Origin: Rhodospirillales bacterium
GTDB taxonomy: Bacteria > Pseudomonadota > Alphaproteobacteria > QKFK01 > SZUA-500
Reading direction: 5' to 3'
DNA length: 5,260 bases
Assembly (NCBI GenBank): GCA_003252195.1
Contig: QKFK01000261.1
Location: 1 to 5,260 of the forward strand
The number at the start of each line of letters is the position of its first letter. Position 1 is the first letter of the stretch. The translations under genes and the position numbers were made by a program. The notes below the pieces were generated by a model. The model saw only the letters and a list, made by a program, of their open reading frames with translations. It did not search any database and was not told where the DNA came from. Below are positions 5,113 to 5,260 of this stretch, piece after piece.

Positions 5113-5260
5113 GCTGTCTTATCTAGATATTCTGGGTTAGTATTAAAGATATAATGCTCATCTGCTATGGCGATATATTTATCTTTTAAGGTTTTTAGTT
5201 TTTCATATCTAGTGTCAATTAGCTCATGTGGTGTATGGCGGTGTGTTGAGGCTTCTCTGA
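5109..5260 (-). CDS. C-terminal end of an unrecognised gene, start beyond the right edge
   Basis: The minus strand is open from the window edge to a TAA at 5111-5109, giving 49 complete codons. The peptide is charged and looks like ordinary coding sequence: RHTPHELIDTRYEKLKTLKD, then KYIAIADEHYIFNTNPEYLD and a final KTA. A helical region followed by a short tail is likely. There is too little to assign a family. Its stop codon overlaps the Sel1 gene's stop within the palindrome TTAA, so the two genes converge with no spacer. Confidence 0.6.
   Translation of the reverse strand, partial: REASTHRHTPHELIDTRYEKLKTLKDKYIAIADEHYIFNTNPEYLDKTA

Noticed and set aside
5120..5129. Perfect 10-base palindrome TATCTAGATA
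   Set aside because: It sits inside the coding end of the minus-strand gene, and palindromes of this length are unremarkable in AT-rich DNA.
1..5260. CRISPR arrays, insertion sequences, tRNAs, rRNAs
   Set aside because: No regularly spaced repeats, transposase motifs, terminal inverted repeats or cloverleaf-like sequences were found on reading both strands.

Overview
The window is AT-rich (roughly one third G+C by eye) and densely packed with bacterial genes. Shine-Dalgarno sites are conventional, sigma70-like promoters are recognisable, and three genes have Sec signal peptides. Ankyrin-repeat and Sel1-repeat proteins beside an ABC exporter suggest a host-associated Gram-negative bacterium, perhaps a proteobacterium such as an alphaproteobacterium. 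No marker gene fixes the taxon, so this is an inference. There are no rRNA, tRNA, CRISPR or insertion-sequence features.

Layout. (1) Positions 1-1270, minus strand: a two-gene operon. It runs from a good promoter at 1341-1313 into a small secreted low-complexity protein (1270-854), then, after 4 bases, into a secreted ankyrin-repeat protein (849 to beyond the left edge). The ankyrin gene is open through base 1, so its 3' end is missing. (2) Positions 1271-1656: a divergent intergenic region with promoters, short repeats and a doubtful 65-codon frame. (3) Positions 1657-3429, plus strand: a complete 590-residue ABC exporter half-transporter with all nucleotide-binding motifs. (4) Positions 3430-3488: a short convergent spacer containing an inverted repeat. 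(5) Positions 4105-3489, minus strand: a promoter-driven pair of unrecognised small proteins, one strongly basic (90 aa) and one strongly acidic (111 aa). (6) Positions 4258-5112, plus strand: a secreted Sel1-repeat protein. Its stop codon overlaps that of a convergent minus-strand gene (7), of which only the last 49 codons lie in the window.

How the genes may work together. The ankyrin, 138-aa and Sel1 proteins are all predicted to enter the periplasm or beyond, and two are built from protein-interaction repeats. This looks like an envelope or host-interaction neighbourhood, but no shared pathway can be read from the sequence. The basic/acidic pair next to an exporter is the most intriguing unexplained unit. 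A peptide-plus-partner role (for example toxin and immunity) is only a hypothesis.
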